From NCBI GenBank assembly GCA_002011075.2, contig MTMA02000006.1:737374-801373 (forward strand): a stretch of 64,000 nucleotides of DNA, written 5' to 3'. The notes below the pieces were generated by a model. That model was not told where the DNA came from. It saw only the letters and a list, made by a program, of their open reading frames with translations, and did no database searches. Positions 9,045 through 18,004 of this stretch are shown one piece after another. The translations under genes were made by a program, and so were the position numbers. The first letter of the stretch is position 1, and every line of letters begins with the position of its first letter. The DNA comes from Candidatus Scotarchaeum otlingeri (GTDB lineage: Archaea; Thermoproteota; Nitrososphaeria; Geothermarchaeales; JDFR-13).

Positions 9045-10028
9045 ATGAATAGGGAGCTAGAGATAGCTACGATAGGAGCTATCAATTGGGATATAAATAT
9101 ATATGTAAAGAGGTTTCCTAGGGCTGGGGAAGAAGTTAAGGTAAAGAAGGTTGATAGGGTTCCTGGCGGCACGGCAGCCAACGTAGCCGTAGCGGCCGCT
9201 AGATATCTAGGTAAAGATAAGGTTGCATTGGTTGCGGCTTTGGGTGATGACCCTTGGCACGAGGAGCATTTTAATATTCTATGGGACGAAGGGATTTTGA
9301 CAGATGGCATAAAGGTTATTGAAGGCGTTATTTCAGGAACTGCCTATATAATCATAGATGAATCGGGTGAGAATATCATCCACACATATTTTGGAGCAAA
9401 TGAATATCTTAATCCTACAGATGTAAATAAGGAGCCCATTTCATCGATATTATACAGCAGTAAGGTAGTTGTCGTGATGGATCCACCGATCGATACCGCT
9501 ATGAATATCATTAAGGATGAAGGGATAAATGCAATTAAGATGTGGGATCCAGGCGTATATAGCGAGCTGGGACTAAATTTTATTGCAGACGGAGCTGAGA
9601 AAACCGATATATTAATATTGAATAAAACGGAGGTTGAGAAGCTATTCGGTTCTATCGACATAAATAAGATATATAGATGGATATCAGATATCAATAGATC
9701 CATCAAGTTTATTATAAAGATGGGTGGCGAAGGCCTTTTGGCCATCGATCCATCCAGCGAGGAATACATAAAAGTTCCCCCTATTCCCCTTGAGAAACTA
9801 GGGTTGAGAGTGGTTAATACTGTTGGGAGTGGAGACGCTTTCATTGGGGTTTTTGCTTCTCATTTATCTAAAACCAATGACTTTGTCGACTCGCTATTGA
9901 TGGGTAGCTGTGCTGGGGCTTATAAAGCAACTAGGATGGAAACGAGAGGATCACCTAGCTATGATGAACTTATGAAACTATATGAAAGAGTGGTAGATAT
10001 TATCTATATAGATAGAGTTAAACTCTAG
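9045..10028 (+). CDS. PfkB-family carbohydrate/nucleoside kinase
   Basis: Ribokinase-fold kinase of 327 residues. It begins IATIGAINWDINIYVKRFP and has the first signature GGTAANVAVAAARYLG near residues 39-54. The second signature NTVGSGDAFIGVF near residues 260-272 holds the catalytic Asp in GSGD. The usual Asp before TxGxGD is Asn here. A frame open back to GTG 9009 exists, but homology starts after the ATG at 9045 and a TATA-like box lies between the two. Relatives phosphorylate ribose, 2-keto-3-deoxygluconate, fructose-6-phosphate, adenosine or other nucleosides; the sequence alone does not decide. A Nudix hydrolase follows after 18 bases, so a nucleoside-linked role is reasonable but inferred. 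Confidence 0.85.
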   Translation: MNRELEIATIGAINWDINIYVKRFPRAGEEVKVKKVDRVPGGTAANVAVAAARYLGKDKVALVAALGDDPWHEEHFNILWDEGILTDGIKVIEGVISGTAYIIIDESGENIIHTYFGANEYLNPTDVNKEPISSILYSSKVVVVMDPPIDTAMNIIKDEGINAIKMWDPGVYSELGLNFIADGAEKTDILILNKTEVEKLFGSIDINKIYRWISDINRSIKFIIKMGGEGLLAIDPSSEEYIKVPPIPLEKLGLRVVNTVGSGDAFIGVFASHLSKTNDFVDSLLMGSCAGAYKATRMETRGSPSYDELMKLYERVVDIIYIDRVKL

Positions 10029-10046
10029 CAACTTCGGGGCGAAAAT

Positions 10047-10496
10047 ATGCAGCGAGAAGAAGAGCGTTCTGCAGGTGCTATTATATACTATGAAAATGGA
10101 GATAGAAGGTTGTATCTACTTCTTCATTACCCAGCTGGACATTGGGATTTCCCTAAAGGCAATATTGAGAAAGGTGAAAGCCCCCTTGATACCGCTAAAA
10201 GAGAGGTATATGAGGAAACCGGCTTAGAAGATATCTATTTTGTTCCAGGTTTCGAAAAGAGAATAGAGTATTTCTATCGAAGGGAAGGAACACTAATCCA
10301 TAAGGAAGTCATTTATTACCTAGCTAAAAGTAAAAGCAAAGAAGTGAAAATTTCCTATGAACACAAAGGATTTAAATGGCTTGGATATAGAGAAGCGCTG
10401 AAACGAGCGACATATAGAAATAGTAAGGAAGTACTCAAGGCTGCCGAAGATTACCTCAGCAGACAGGGTTCAGGCATTAATAGATACATTCACTAA
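10047..10496 (+). CDS. Nudix hydrolase, Ap4A-hydrolase-like
   Basis: 149-residue Nudix protein that should cleave a nucleoside diphosphate linked to another group. The Nudix box is complete: GNIEKGE, then seven residues, then REVYEETGLEDI, near residues 35-60. The opening EERSAGAIIYY and the segment HWDFPKGNIEKGE are typical of diadenosine tetraphosphatase-like members. It follows the PfkB kinase by 18 bases and is probably cotranscribed. The C-terminal half (HKGFKWLGYREALKRATY) is also typical of the Ap4A group. A T-run immediately after the stop probably ends the transcript. Confidence 0.85.
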   Translation: MQREEERSAGAIIYYENGDRRLYLLLHYPAGHWDFPKGNIEKGESPLDTAKREVYEETGLEDIYFVPGFEKRIEYFYRREGTLIHKEVIYYLAKSKSKEVKISYEHKGFKWLGYREALKRATYRNSKEVLKAAEDYLSRQGSGINRYIH

Positions 10497-10497
10497 C

Positions 10498-10503
10498 TTT
10501 TTT
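10498..10503 (+). terminator. T-run terminator after the Nudix gene
   Basis: Six consecutive T right after the stop codon at 10494-10496, without a hairpin. Archaeal RNA polymerase commonly stops at such T-tracts, and a separate gene begins 60 bases on. Confidence 0.4.
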
Positions 10504-10561
10504 ATAATCATATCTCTATAAAGGATTTTAATAAATCATATTTTATTAGAGGCGTTAAGTT

Positions 10562-12388
10562 ATGTATAAGCTGCGGCTACTAGATATAGATTTAGACAAC
10601 CATCGTTACCGTGAATTGATTATAGATGAGACAACTCTGCGAATGTTCATGGGAGGATTAGGGCTGGGAACCAAGTTCATCTTGGAGAGGGTGCCTAAGA
10701 ACGCGGATCCCTTGGGTAAAGATAACATTATCGCTATAATTACTGGTCCAATGACAGGGACAGGTGTACCGCTTAGCGGCAGGTATCATCTCGTCACTAA
10801 ATCGCCATTAACGGGGGGTATAGGCGATGCTAACAGCGGTGGGGATTTCGGTGCCTATCTACGGTTTACAGGTTGGGATGGATTAATATTGAATGGCGTT
10901 TCTCCATACCCTATATATCTCTATATATCCGATGGGGATGTGAAGTTCCATGATGCTCATCACCTTTGGGGTAAGGGAGTATATTATACAGAGGATAAGA
11001 TTAGAAAAGAGTTGAATGTAGGCAGCAAAGGTAGCATTTTGTCTATTGGGCCGGCTGGAGAAAATCTTAGTCTAATAGCATCAATAATGAATGATAAGAA
11101 TAGGGCGGCTGCACGTGGTGGAGTAGGAGCGGTCATGGGCTCTAAGAAGGTTAAGGCTATCTATGTAAAACCTCATACCCGTCCCTATATACATGACAAA
11201 GATAGATTTAATGAGGTGGTAAAGGAGAAAAATAAGATTGTGATGGATAACATATTATCCCAGTCGCTTCAAGTTTTGGGAACAGAAGCGATCGTCAATA
11301 TTGTAAATGAATTTGGAGGATACCCAACAAAAAATTTTCATTCAGGCATTTTTGAGTATGCATATGATGTTAGCGGCGAAACATTGGCAGAGAAGTATCT
11401 GGTAGGGAATAAGGGTTGCTGGGGATGTGTAATAAGATGTGCTCGACTCATAAAAGTTGATGAGAAACCTTGGCAAACTGAGTATGAAGGAGCAGAATAT
11501 GAGGGGGTATGGTCGCTGGGAGCTAATAATGGAATAAGTAATTTAGCAGCGATAAACAAGGCGTACTCAATAGTTAACGATATGGGTCTAGATGTTATTT
11601 CTTATGGCGCAACAGTTGCGGCAGCAATGGAGCTATATGAAAAAGGCCTTATTCCTGATGAGAGATTAGATGGTCTTAGATTGGAATGGGGTAATGAGCA
11701 GGCTATCTTGGAATTAGCATGGAAGACAGGCTATAGAAATGGGTTTGGAGATGATATTGCTTTGGGATCATATAGGTTATGTGAGAAATACGGAGACTCT
11801 TCTATATCAATGAGTGTAAAGAAGATGGAGATGCCTGCTTATGATCCCCGGGCATTTCAAGGTATGGGTTTAGGATATGCAACTTCAAATAGGGGAGGAT
11901 GTCATCTTAGGGCATATGTAATACCATCGGAAGTCTTCGGAGTTCCTTATAAAACAGATCCGCTTTCTATAGAAGGCAAGGCCAAATTAGTGAAGATGCT
12001 TCAAGACTATTATGCTGCTGCTATAGACTCAGGTGTCGTATGCAAATTCAACACATTCTCACTTACCCCGAGAGACTTTGTGGATATTATTGTACCTTTG
12101 ACGGGGTGGGATATTGATGAAGATGAGTTGCTACTTATAGGCGAACGTATATATAACCTTGGAAGACTGTTCAATGTGCGTGAAGGCGTTATAGATGACA
12201 CTTTACCTGATAGATTACTAAAAGAACCTCTCTCAGAAGGACCTGCCAAAGGTAGGGTGGTAGACTTGGAGCCCATGCTTAGGGAGTATTATGAGCTGAG
12301 AGGATGGAAAGATGGAATTCCAACTAAAAAGACATTATCTAGGCTTGGTATAGAGAAATATGGTCATGGCATCAATATACCCTCCTAG
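10562..12388 (+). CDS. aor: Tungsten-dependent aldehyde:ferredoxin oxidoreductase family protein
   Basis: 608-residue AOR-family enzyme, expected to oxidise aldehydes to carboxylates with ferredoxin as acceptor, using a tungsten bis-pterin and a [4Fe-4S] cluster in the cytosol. Cluster ligands are C286, C289 and C293 (KGCWGCVIRC) and C494 (GVVCKF), spacing that matches Pyrococcus AOR almost residue for residue. The pterin-binding segments GGDFGAYLRFTGWDGL near 97-112 and RGGVGAVMGSKKVKA near 182-196 are intact. It heads a run moaD-moaA-moeA-moeA that makes and inserts the cofactor. AOR, formaldehyde and glyceraldehyde-3-phosphate oxidoreductases share these motifs, so the aldehyde is unknown. 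Confidence 0.9.
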   Translation: MYKLRLLDIDLDNHRYRELIIDETTLRMFMGGLGLGTKFILERVPKNADPLGKDNIIAIITGPMTGTGVPLSGRYHLVTKSPLTGGIGDANSGGDFGAYLRFTGWDGLILNGVSPYPIYLYISDGDVKFHDAHHLWGKGVYYTEDKIRKELNVGSKGSILSIGPAGENLSLIASIMNDKNRAAARGGVGAVMGSKKVKAIYVKPHTRPYIHDKDRFNEVVKEKNKIVMDNILSQSLQVLGTEAIVNIVNEFGGYPTKNFHSGIFEYAYDVSGETLAEKYLVGNKGCWGCVIRCARLIKVDEKPWQTEYEGAEYEGVWSLGANNGISNLAAINKAYSIVNDMGLDVISYGATVAAAMELYEKGLIPDERLDGLRLEWGNEQAILELAWKTGYRNGFGDDIALGSYRLCEKYGDSSISMSVKKMEMPAYDPRAFQGMGLGYATSNRGGCHLRAYVIPSEVFGVPYKTDPLSIEGKAKLVKMLQDYYAAAIDSGVVCKFNTFSLTPRDFVDIIVPLTGWDIDEDELLLIGERIYNLGRLFNVREGVIDDTLPDRLLKEPLSEGPAKGRVVDLEPMLREYYELRGWKDGIPTKKTLSRLGIEKYGHGINIPS

Positions 12389-12445
12389 TAATTTTTATAC
12401 AATTATTTATTTTGTGAATCGTTAAATAGTAGATTGGTGTCAAAT

Positions 12446-12724
12446 ATGCCGGTTAGAATAAAGTATTTTGCGTCTGTCCGGGAATTCATGGGTAAGAAGG
12501 ACGATGTAGTTGAGATTAACGAGCCTAAATATGTTATTGATATATTGAATGATTTAAAGGGCAAAGAAGGTAAGTTATCGGATCTTTTGATGGATAAAGG
12601 TCAATTAAAAAAAATATATAAAGTAATGATAAACGGTAGGGATATAGAGTTTCTCGATGGAATTAAGACTAAGGTTAGAGATGGAGATGAGATATCGATA
12701 TTTCCACCGGTGGGAGGAGGATAA
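12446..12724 (+). CDS. moaD: MoaD/ThiS-family sulfur carrier
   Basis: Small ubiquitin-fold protein of 92 residues ending in PPVGGG, the C-terminal Gly-Gly that is adenylated and thiocarboxylated to donate sulfur to molybdopterin. The opening RIKYFASVREFMG is typical of MoaD. Start ATG 12446 is supported by GGTG at 12436-12439 seven bases before; a TTG at 12434 is in frame but less likely. Archaeal homologues can also act as SAMP-type protein modifiers or tRNA thiolation carriers. Its place between AOR and moaA favours the cofactor role. Confidence 0.85.
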   Translation: MPVRIKYFASVREFMGKKDDVVEINEPKYVIDILNDLKGKEGKLSDLLMDKGQLKKIYKVMINGRDIEFLDGIKTKVRDGDEISIFPPVGGG

Positions 12725-12782
12725 TAATATACTAGTTAAGGGCAATTATCATGCTTAATATAAAAGAAGGTTGAGGTTAAAA

Positions 12783-13760
12783 ATGGTATTATACGATAGA
12801 TATGGTAGACCCGTGAGAGGAGCAAGAATATCGCTGAATAGTTCAGCGAAATGCAATTTTGGCTGTATATTTTGTCATAAGGAGGGTATTACTAGTCCAG
12901 CACATTATATGAAGCCGAATGAGATTGAGAGGATAGTTAGGATACTTCATAAATTTGGCGTTGAGTATGTGAAATTGACGGGCGGAGAACCTATGCTTAG
13001 AAGCGATATAATAGAGATAGTTAAATGTATAAAGTCTGTAGGGATAAAAGAGGTCTCGATGACGACAAACGGCGTTAGACTTCCTAATCTTGTATATCAG
13101 CTTAAGATTAACGGCTTAGATAGGGTAAACATAAGTCTTCATAGTCTAGATCATAATAAGTTTAGATTCATAACTAGGACTGACGCGTTGGATAATACAC
13201 TTAAAGCGATAGAAAATAGTATTGATGCTGGCCTAAATCCGGTGAAGCTGAATATAGTTATACTTAAGGATGTTAATGATGATGAAATCGATGATATGAT
13301 AGAATATTCATGTTCATTGGGCGGTTCGAAAACTAATGTGATACAATTTATTGAGTTATTAAAAGTTGATACTCAGTTTTACGATAGATACTTCCTCGAC
13401 TTATCGAAAATAGAGGACGAGATTGCTAAAAAAGCCGCTGAAATAAGATTTAGGAGGTTGCAAAATAGACCTGTATATATACTCAGAAATGGGGTACAAG
13501 TCGAGTTTGTAAAACCTATGTATAATCATGCATTTTGTATGGGAAATGATCGTATCAGAATAACTTATGATGGAAAATTTAAGCCTTGTTTACTAAGAAG
13601 CGATAACCATGTTGATTTTCTGACGGCCATGAGGAGTGGAGCTACAGACGAGGATTTAGAGAAGCTATATATGCGTGCTGTTCTTTTAAGGGAGCCATAC
13701 TTCAAAGAAGGGGAGGAAGAACATCCCTATGTTATAGAGAGCGGTACCTGTATAATATAG
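12783..13760 (+). CDS. moaA: MoaA-like radical SAM GTP 3',8-cyclase, with altered second cluster
   Basis: 325-residue radical SAM enzyme for the first step of molybdopterin synthesis. The SAM-cluster motif is CNFGCIFC near residues 24-31 and KLTGGEPMLR follows. In the C-terminal part, the family's CxxCx13C second-cluster motif reads FCMGNDRIR...KPC: first and third Cys keep the 17-residue spacing, but the middle one is Asn. Both GTP-binding arginines of RIR remain. The C terminus ends SGTCII, without the Gly-Gly that canonical MoaA needs. ATG 12783 is chosen over TTG 12771 because GAGGTT at 12773-12778 then acts as ribosome site. Context (moaD before, moeA after) still argues for MoaA. Confidence 0.82.
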   Translation: MVLYDRYGRPVRGARISLNSSAKCNFGCIFCHKEGITSPAHYMKPNEIERIVRILHKFGVEYVKLTGGEPMLRSDIIEIVKCIKSVGIKEVSMTTNGVRLPNLVYQLKINGLDRVNISLHSLDHNKFRFITRTDALDNTLKAIENSIDAGLNPVKLNIVILKDVNDDEIDDMIEYSCSLGGSKTNVIQFIELLKVDTQFYDRYFLDLSKIEDEIAKKAAEIRFRRLQNRPVYILRNGVQVEFVKPMYNHAFCMGNDRIRITYDGKFKPCLLRSDNHVDFLTAMRSGATDEDLEKLYMRAVLLREPYFKEGEEEHPYVIESGTCII

Positions 13761-13824
13761 GATAACTATATTTTGAAAAGCATTAACTCTATTGAGACAT
13801 AAATATTTATTGGAGGTAAATAAT

Positions 13825-15081
13825 ATGCATCGAGATAAAAAAGGATTTAAAGAACTTGTTTCACCTGATGAAGCCTTAGAAATATTCTTTAGAAGTGTAG
13901 ATATTAAACCTAGTGGCTTGGAAAAACTACCTATTGACAAGGCATTAAATAGAATATTAGCCGATGACATTGTAAGCACAGTAGATGTCCCACCCTTTAA
14001 TAGAGCAGCTATGGATGGATATGCCTTAAGGTCACTGGATGTTTCAGGAGCCAGCCAATCCAACCCAATTAGACTCCGGGTTATCGGCGAAGCAAAGACG
14101 GGTTTGCCTTTTAAAGGAGTAGTCAAGGAGGGTGAAGCTGTAAGGATTGATACAGGGGCTGAGATGCCGGAGGGAGCCGACGCAGTTGTGATGATTGAAT
14201 ACACGAAAGCTGATGGTGAGTATGTCGATATCTATACAGCTGTGTCACCTTATCAAAATGTGGCTTTAAAAGGTGAGGATGTCAAAAGAGGAATGGTTGT
14301 AGCGTATTCTGGCATTCCCCTGACGCCATACGATCTCGCTGCCATCGCGTCGCTGGGAATCACGGAGGTGGAGGTTTACAAGAAACCTGTTGTGGGAATA
14401 GCGGCTATAGGGAATGAATTAGTAGAGATTGGTGATATACCGGGTGAATCCGAAATCATCGAAACTAATCGACTGATGCTTAGAGGCATGCTATATGACT
14501 ACCCAGTGGATATTATTGATTATGGAATTATATCCGATGAACCCGATGCCCTTATAAATTTCTTTAAGAATTCGGTAAAGGATGTTGATTTACTTATAAC
14601 AGCGGGAGGTACTTCTATGGGGCGAGGAGACTATGTTGTTGAAGCTATAAGTGAGATAGGCAGAGTATATGTACATGGTGTGGCCCTATTTCCTTCGCGC
14701 CCAGTGGTTTTAGCCGAGGCCTTTGGTGTACCTATTTTAGGCTTACCTGGATATCCCGTAGCAGCAGCTATATCTACTTTTTTGTTCGGGGATGCTATTA
14801 TAAATAGATTATTAGGCATTAAAGGCCGCAAAATCACTCCAGAAGTGAAAGGAAAGCTTACTAGGCGAGCGGCTTCAAAACTAGGTTTAAGGCATTATGT
14901 CAGAGGAAAGATAGAGTATAGAAATGGCGAAATATATATCCACCCTACAATTACTTCTGGAGCTGGTATACTTACAAGCCTATCATTATCTGACGGATAT
15001 ATAGTTATACATGAGGATGTTGAGGGCTACGAGTCTGGTGATGAAGTGAGTATCAAACTATATAGACGATATGTTAGATAA
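13825..15081 (+). CDS. moeA: Molybdopterin molybdenumtransferase MoeA, first paralogue
   Basis: 418-residue MoeA that inserts Mo or W into adenylylated molybdopterin. It shows VDVPPFNRAAMDGYALRS near residues 53-70, a gephyrin-E-like middle domain with DTGAEMPEGADAVVMIE, the MogA-like domain with AGGTSMGRGDYVVEA, and LGLPGYPVAAAIS near 308-320. The loop usually written as KPGKP before the active site is here LFPSRP, so two residues often held as lysine are changed. ATG 13825 is supported by GGAGGT at 13812-13817 seven bases upstream; a longer TTG start at 13792 is in frame but has no ribosome site. The next gene is a second MoeA. Confidence 0.88.
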   Translation: MHRDKKGFKELVSPDEALEIFFRSVDIKPSGLEKLPIDKALNRILADDIVSTVDVPPFNRAAMDGYALRSLDVSGASQSNPIRLRVIGEAKTGLPFKGVVKEGEAVRIDTGAEMPEGADAVVMIEYTKADGEYVDIYTAVSPYQNVALKGEDVKRGMVVAYSGIPLTPYDLAAIASLGITEVEVYKKPVVGIAAIGNELVEIGDIPGESEIIETNRLMLRGMLYDYPVDIIDYGIISDEPDALINFFKNSVKDVDLLITAGGTSMGRGDYVVEAISEIGRVYVHGVALFPSRPVVLAEAFGVPILGLPGYPVAAAISTFLFGDAIINRLLGIKGRKITPEVKGKLTRRAASKLGLRHYVRGKIEYRNGEIYIHPTITSGAGILTSLSLSDGYIVIHEDVEGYESGDEVSIKLYRRYVR

Positions 15082-15147
15082 GAAAAATTGTTTGTTTAGA
15101 GAATAATAATCAACTTATTTAGATAATTTTATATATAATATAAAGGT

Positions 15148-17124
15148 ATGAAGAAGATATTTAGAGAATTAATCAGTGTAGATCAAGCCGTAAAACTTAT
15201 TATTGAAGAATTGGAAGAACCAAGATTGGGAAAAGAAGAAATTGATGTTTATAAAGCTGTTGGAAGGGTTCTAGCTGAAGATATAACTGCAGAATATAAT
15301 GTACCTCCCTTCAGCCGTTCAATGAGGGACGGCTATGCCGTTAGATATCAGGATGTTAGTTATGCCAGAGAAACCAATCCTGTCAAGCTTAGGGTAATCG
15401 GAATCTCGAAGGTAGGTGTAAAGACCGAATTATATATCCGTGAAGGTGAGGCCGTCGAGATAGATACTGGCGCCATGGTTCCAGGTGGAGCAAATGCTAT
15501 TGTAATGGAGGAATACACAGAGAGACGTGGAGACGAGCTGCTCGTATATAAGTCTGTGGGACCAGGAGAATTTATCCAGCAAGTAGGAGCAGATAAGATG
15601 GTAGGTGAAAAAGTCATATATAAAAACACTGTTCTGGGGCCTAGAGATATAGGTGCTATAGCAGCCGTAGGTATCAGAAAGGTAAAGGTGTATAGAAAGC
15701 CTGTCGTTGGAATAATAAGTACAGGTGATGAGATTATACCTCAAGGGGAGGTTCCCCGTCCAGGTGAAATATTCGATGTAAATGGTCCGCTGATTACATC
15801 TATACTCACCAAGATGGGTATAAACTCAAAGTACTATGGTATAGCCAAAGACGACCCTGTAGATATATATGAGAAGATAGTTGATGCTATGAATGAATGT
15901 GATGTTATTATTACAAGTGGATCGACAAGTGTAGGTACAAGAGACATATTATACAAGATCCTCGAGAAGATGGAGGGATCCAAATTTATTTTCCATGGAG
16001 TAAAGCAGAAACCCGGTAGACCTACGATGGCTGTCAAACTAGGAAAGAAGCTTCTATTGGGTCTTCCGGGATTTCCGGTTAGTGCTCTCATGATATTTTA
16101 TAATATAGTTTATCCCGTCCTTATGTATCTCATGGGATATGAGCAGCTATATCGAGATACGATTAGGGTGAAGCTTGCTAATGAGGCGCGGGGTCGCTTA
16201 GGTGTAACCGACCTGATTCCCGTAATAATAAAGTCTATGAAGAATGAATATACGGCTTATCCTATAACAAGTGATAGTGGAGCAATTATTACGTTGACGC
16301 TGGCTGACGGGTATATAAAGATACCGGAAAATCAACTCTTTCTTGAGAAAGGCGAGTATACTGATGCTATATTATTTGGAGACAGATTAAGCCTGAGTGA
16401 AATAATCATATGTGGTAGCCATAGTATAGCATTAAATAAATTAATAGATTATTTTATTCAAGATACGGGCTTAAAGGGAATTAAGAGAGTATGGATGGGG
16501 TCAAATGGAGTATTCGAGAGTATCAGAATCGGCTATGGAGATCTTGGAGGTACCCATCTATTTGATCCAGATACTAATGAATATAATGTCCCCTTTGTAG
16601 AGAAGTATGGATTGAAGAATATTATTTTATATAGAGGCTTCCAGAGGATGCAAGGATTGGTAGTTGCAGAGAATAATCCTAAGGGAATACGTTCCATAGA
16701 AGATATAATATCAGGTAATTATAGATTCATTAATCGTAGTAAGGGGTCTGGAACTCGGCAATTAATAGATCTATTGATCAGAGAATACTCAGATAAGAAT
16801 AACCTTGAATTTAGTGATGTCATCGACAAAATAGATGGGTATTATGTGGAGGCAAAGACTCATGACGCTGTTGTAACCGCTATAGAGATGGGTCATGCCG
16901 ATGTTGGAGTAGCCATCAAGACAGCAACTGTCAATAGAAAAGTCGATTTCATACCTATATCAAGAGAATATTATGATATACTAGTTTCGAAGAAGGCTTT
17001 AGAAAATAATAATGTTAGTAAGCTATTGGAATTTATCTTTAGTGATAAAGCCAAAGAAATCTTGATGGATATACCTGGAATAGCTATAGATGATTATTAT
17101 GGTCATATTTTAATAGAAACATGA
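15148..17124 (+). CDS. moeA: MoeA fused to a PBP/LysR-substrate-binding-like domain, second paralogue
   Basis: 658-residue fusion. Residues 1 to about 400 are a full MoeA: VPPFSRSMRDGYAVR near 53-67, DTGAMVPGGANAIVMEE, SGSTSVGTRDIL, the canonical QKPGRPTMAV loop and LGLPGFPVSALM. Residues about 410-655 form a type 2 periplasmic-binding-like domain (PBP_like, PF12727 type) with GTHLFDPDTNEYNVPF, RSKGSGTRQLID and a VGVAIKTAT segment. This fusion is known in archaea and some bacteria, and the extra domain is thought to sense oxyanion or cofactor. There is no signal peptide, so it is cytosolic. Two MoeA copies side by side fit one for molybdenum and one for tungsten, an inference. Confidence 0.9.
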   Translation: MKKIFRELISVDQAVKLIIEELEEPRLGKEEIDVYKAVGRVLAEDITAEYNVPPFSRSMRDGYAVRYQDVSYARETNPVKLRVIGISKVGVKTELYIREGEAVEIDTGAMVPGGANAIVMEEYTERRGDELLVYKSVGPGEFIQQVGADKMVGEKVIYKNTVLGPRDIGAIAAVGIRKVKVYRKPVVGIISTGDEIIPQGEVPRPGEIFDVNGPLITSILTKMGINSKYYGIAKDDPVDIYEKIVDAMNECDVIITSGSTSVGTRDILYKILEKMEGSKFIFHGVKQKPGRPTMAVKLGKKLLLGLPGFPVSALMIFYNIVYPVLMYLMGYEQLYRDTIRVKLANEARGRLGVTDLIPVIIKSMKNEYTAYPITSDSGAIITLTLADGYIKIPENQLFLEKGEYTDAILFGDRLSLSEIIICGSHSIALNKLIDYFIQDTGLKGIKRVWMGSNGVFESIRIGYGDLGGTHLFDPDTNEYNVPFVEKYGLKNIILYRGFQRMQGLVVAENNPKGIRSIEDIISGNYRFINRSKGSGTRQLIDLLIREYSDKNNLEFSDVIDKIDGYYVEAKTHDAVVTAIEMGHADVGVAIKTATVNRKVDFIPISREYYDILVSKKALENNNVSKLLEFIFSDKAKEILMDIPGIAIDDYYGHILIET

Positions 17125-17133
17125 GATAGTTAA

Positions 17134-17892
17134 TTATCCAATTATTTGTCCAATAAATAATAGGAATCCAGATACAGCCAATGATCTATCTATCTTTAGT
17201 CCACTAGATACTGACATGGCTATAGCAAGATAGAATGCCGCTATAAACTGTATAATTGAAAAGAGATACTTATTATTTATGTATAACATATAAAATAGGA
17301 AGGGGATTGTAGCCAACACTGCTAGCGGAATAAATGCTATGAGCCATAGATTTAGCCACTCGATCCAACTGAATTCCGTTCCTACGCTGAAATAGATGTG
17401 TATTGTATATATGGAAAGTATGGTTATTAAGCTTGATATTGTGAGGAGAATACCCGGGATAATAGGTCTATTTATAGGTCTAAAAAGGATAAAACCCACA
17501 TTATAACGAACACTCGAGTATAATAGAACTCCACCTAATATTCCTGAAAGAATCGGTAGCATTCTGCTTTCATACAAAAGTTTGAATAATTTACTCAGAA
17601 ATAATACCTTTATCACTATATCTAAATTAATAATTGGTTCTTTATACTTGTCCAGAAAAAATTCTCCACTCTCAAGTAGAGAATAGACTTTCTTACCAGA
17701 TTTTGATAAGTAGTACTTTCTTCTTTCTTTATAGATTAAGTCACTCATGACATTTATATGATGATATATTGTTCCAGTCGATAGGCCTGTCTTCTTCTTG
17801 ATCTCTGAGAATGTCGAGCCTTCTACCCCTATAGATTTTATAATTATAACTCTATAGGGGTTCGAGAGCAACTTACGTAGCCTATCATCCAT
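17134..17892 (-). CDS. Membrane-anchored winged-HTH transcription regulator
   Basis: 252 residues. The first 65 form an ArsR-like winged helix: LSNPYRVIIIKSIGVEG, then the recognition helix STGTIYHHINVM and a wing at KERRKYYLSKSGKKVY. The rest carries four to five hydrophobic segments at about 108-128, 143-165, 180-205, 207-225 and 232-250. Membrane-tethered HTH proteins of this design occur in many archaea and may sense membrane or redox state, but the ligand is unknown. It is convergent with the MoeA-PBP gene and divergent from the thioredoxin-like membrane protein, with a 112-base shared promoter region, so that gene is a plausible target. Confidence 0.7.
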   Translation of the reverse strand: MDDRLRKLLSNPYRVIIIKSIGVEGSTFSEIKKKTGLSTGTIYHHINVMSDLIYKERRKYYLSKSGKKVYSLLESGEFFLDKYKEPIINLDIVIKVLFLSKLFKLLYESRMLPILSGILGGVLLYSSVRYNVGFILFRPINRPIIPGILLTISSLITILSIYTIHIYFSVGTEFSWIEWLNLWLIAFIPLAVLATIPFLFYMLYINNKYLFSIIQFIAAFYLAIAMSVSSGLKIDRSLAVSGFLLFIGQIIG

Positions 17893-18004
17893 TTATTATC
17901 CACCGATTATAAAGCTTTTAAATAAATTTATATACACTGTATTTAATTAGCGTCCATGAAATATTTTCTTTTTATAACTAGTTGTTTATCTAATATTTTC
18001 TAGG

